Shown: positions 40,650 through 41,659 of the stretch, one piece after another
How the letters are laid out: each line of letters opens with the position of its first letter
Numbering within the stretch: the stretch's first letter is position 1
NCBI GenBank assembly: GCA_947629705.1
Contig: CANREN010000015.1
Coordinates: 1-41,659, forward strand
Direction of reading: 5' to 3'
Origin: an uncultured Alistipes sp.
Lineage (GTDB): Bacteria; Bacteroidota; Bacteroidia; Bacteroidales; Rikenellaceae
DNA length: 41,659 nt
The notes under the pieces: generated by a model
The model's database searches: none
Seen by the model: only the letters and a program-made list of their open reading frames with translations
Told to the model about the DNA's origin: nothing
Made by a program: the position numbers and the translations under genes

Positions 40650-40957
40650 TCTGCTTTTCTCGAATAAAGCTGTCGAAGACCTCACGCACATTTGGAATTA
40701 CACGGTCGAAACATGGTCGGAGGCCCAAGCCGACAAGTATTATGCGATGCTCGTCGCTACCTGCCGACAAATAGCCGACAGCTCTCGACCGTTAGGCCGG
40801 GAGTACACGGAAATCATGGCCGAATTATACGGATACCGAACGGGCAAACATATCGTTTTCTATCGGACGGTTTCCGGAGAGTGCCGTAGGGATCGTGAGA
40901 ATCCTGCACGAACGCATGGATTTGAAACACCGCATCGGAGAGTCAGATTCGGTATAA
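40642..40957 (+). pseudogene. parE: ParE-family toxin gene with a 1-bp frameshift
   Basis: The first 75 or so residues read as a normal ParE/RelE-fold toxin: LLFSNKAVEDLTHIWNYTVE, then KYYAMLVATCRQIADSSRPLG and YGYRTGKHIVFYRTV. The frame then diverges at about 40872-40880. Omitting one G of CCGGAG restores SAVGIVRILHERMDLKHRIG and a stop at 40955-40957, the standard ParE ending. The toxin would be about 104 residues if intact. As written, the altered C-terminus loses the last beta-strand and should be inactive. Confidence 0.78.
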
Positions 40958-41123
40958 CGGGCAAGCCGACGGCAGTACCGTCGGCTTGCTCGTTAGATAT
41001 AGCATTGTTCTTGCCTGCCGCACCTGCACCTGCCGCCGCACTGTTCAACAGCGCCTTTATCTCCTCGATATCTGCGGCAAGCTGGGACAACAGGTCGTGT
41101 ATATCTTGTTTGCTTGTTTTCAT
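40860..41123 (-). CDS. Small hypothetical protein following the relaxase
   Basis: The 87-residue frame starts at an ATG that overlaps the relaxase stop by 4 nt (ATGA), suggesting coupled translation. The N-terminus (MKTSKQDIHDLLSQLAADIE, then EIKALLNSAAAG) looks like a helical, possibly coiled-coil protein, consistent with a small mobilisation accessory. From about residue 42 the frame runs through a palindrome and the 3' end of parE on the opposite strand, so the C-terminal half may be foreign. Function unknown. Confidence 0.45.
   Translation of the reverse strand: MKTSKQDIHDLLSQLAADIEEIKALLNSAAAGAGAAGKNNAISNEQADGTAVGLPVIPNLTLRCGVSNPCVRAGFSRSLRHSPETVR
40956..40994. terminator. Hairpin between parE and the mobilisation genes
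   Basis: A 17-bp inverted repeat with one mismatch (40956-40972 and 40978-40994, arm AACGGGCAAGCCGACGG) starts within the corrected parE stop codon. It lies between convergent genes and may end transcription from both sides, though neither side has a long T tract. Confidence 0.6.
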
Positions 41124-41659
41124 CTTCTGCGTCGTGGTTTGTATGCGTTCTTCTCTTTGTCTTTGTTATTCCAGCTGCCTCGGTCGCTACTGCCGCCACC
41201 GCTTCCCGAAGATATACGGGCTTGGTGCGGCTGCACGGCCAGTTCGATAAATGTGGCGACCGTAATCTGAATGATATTTCCGATAATCGCGGCAGTGTCG
41301 GCTGCTCCAGTAGCAGTATTTCCGTCGAGTATGTGGTTATTACAGTCCTCGCTATAAGTGGTAACTGCTCGTCGGCTATCGGTCGATGCATGACCGCTGT
41401 CCGTATCTCCAAACCTCGGCGCGAACAATCTGCCGCTTTGCACCAACTCTACAAACCTCTGTTTGTACTGTTCGCTGTCGGTAGACAGGTACTGCTCTCC
41501 GGCTTCAAGCAGACGCCCGCCCAATTGCCGGTTAAGGGCATAATAGCTCATCGTCCGGTCTATCTTCGAGCCGCTGAACGTACATCCGTCGGCGGTAAAG
41601 GATATGCCGATAATGCGACCCCGCGAAATGTCGTATCGGAATCGAATCTGTATGCCCTG
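41120..41659 (-). CDS. Relaxase/mobilisation protein, C-terminal part (runs off the right edge)
   Basis: The frame is open to the window edge, giving the last 179 residues. The segment IIGISFTADGCTFSGSKIDR then SYYALNRQLGG is the kind of block found near the C-terminal end of MobB/BmgA-like relaxases in Bacteroides elements, after the nuclease domain. The tail is low complexity, ends in KPRRRR and contains a hydrophobic stretch (AAIIGNIIQITVATFIELAV) that could be a membrane segment. The catalytic Tyr/His domain is outside the window, so activity cannot be judged. It supports a mobilisable element at the right end. Confidence 0.65.
   Translation of the reverse strand, partial: QGIQIRFRYDISRGRIIGISFTADGCTFSGSKIDRTMSYYALNRQLGGRLLEAGEQYLSTDSEQYKQRFVELVQSGRLFAPRFGDTDSGHASTDSRRAVTTYSEDCNNHILDGNTATGAADTAAIIGNIIQITVATFIELAVQPHQARISSGSGGGSSDRGSWNNKDKEKNAYKPRRRR

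Overview
The window looks like a chromosomal segment from a Bacteroidales bacterium, probably of the Alistipes/Rikenellaceae type. This is inferred from the high-GC housekeeping genes, Bacteroidota-only families (DUF4295, DUF4924, DUF4301, RteC, the EF-G2 paralogue) and recurrent Bacteroidota promoters (TTTG, then TAnnTTTG about 19-21 nt later) in place of classical -35/-10 boxes. No Shine-Dalgarno rule is evident.

Region 1 (1-3300) is an accessory edge. It holds a tyrosine recombinase, gene-poor DNA with a structured repeat, and an outer-membrane protein gene broken by two compensating indels.

Region 2 (3300-29190) is conserved chromosome. Most genes up to 22.4 kb lie on the minus strand: an EF-G2-like factor without the catalytic His, a hemerythrin-LuxR regulator, a NarL-type response regulator, thymidine kinase, MurA with Asp in place of the fosfomycin-target Cys, a PiT phosphate carrier with its DUF4924 partner, a TlpA-like lipoprotein thioredoxin, lpxD, coaD, an OmpA-family protein, the B12-dependent ribonucleotide reductase and a DUF4301 protein. 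rpmH stands alone on the plus strand. From 22.7 kb the plus strand carries murB, tilS, holA, a class-IV-aminotransferase-like protein without the expected lysine, a NamZ/DUF1343 protein, and rpmB-rpmG-DUF4295 closed by a strong terminator. A 19-bp motif (TTAAYTGGYACGGRTCGCA) recurs in gaps between these genes.

Region 3 (29195-41659) appears to be an island. It starts at an orphan 3' half of tRNA-Phe(GAA), a classic recombinase attachment scar. A mosaic remnant of a dnaB-type helicase, a stem-loop-rich tract and a 21-bp perfect hairpin follow. Next comes a compact operon: truncated porin, PstS-, PstC-, PstA- and PstB-like transporter, then cysD, cysN and cysH. A divergent Rrf2-type regulator sits upstream and a 16-bp palindrome abuts the operon promoter. 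CysH carries the four Fe-S cysteines of APS reductases and there is no APS kinase, so the local pathway would run sulfate to APS to sulfite. The tight linkage suggests that the Pst-like transporter moves sulfate rather than phosphate; this is the main hypothesis of the window. RteC, an HTH protein, a ParD/ParE pair with frameshifted parE, and a relaxase running off the right edge follow.

Assignments come from reading motifs, lengths and synteny by eye; no database search was run.
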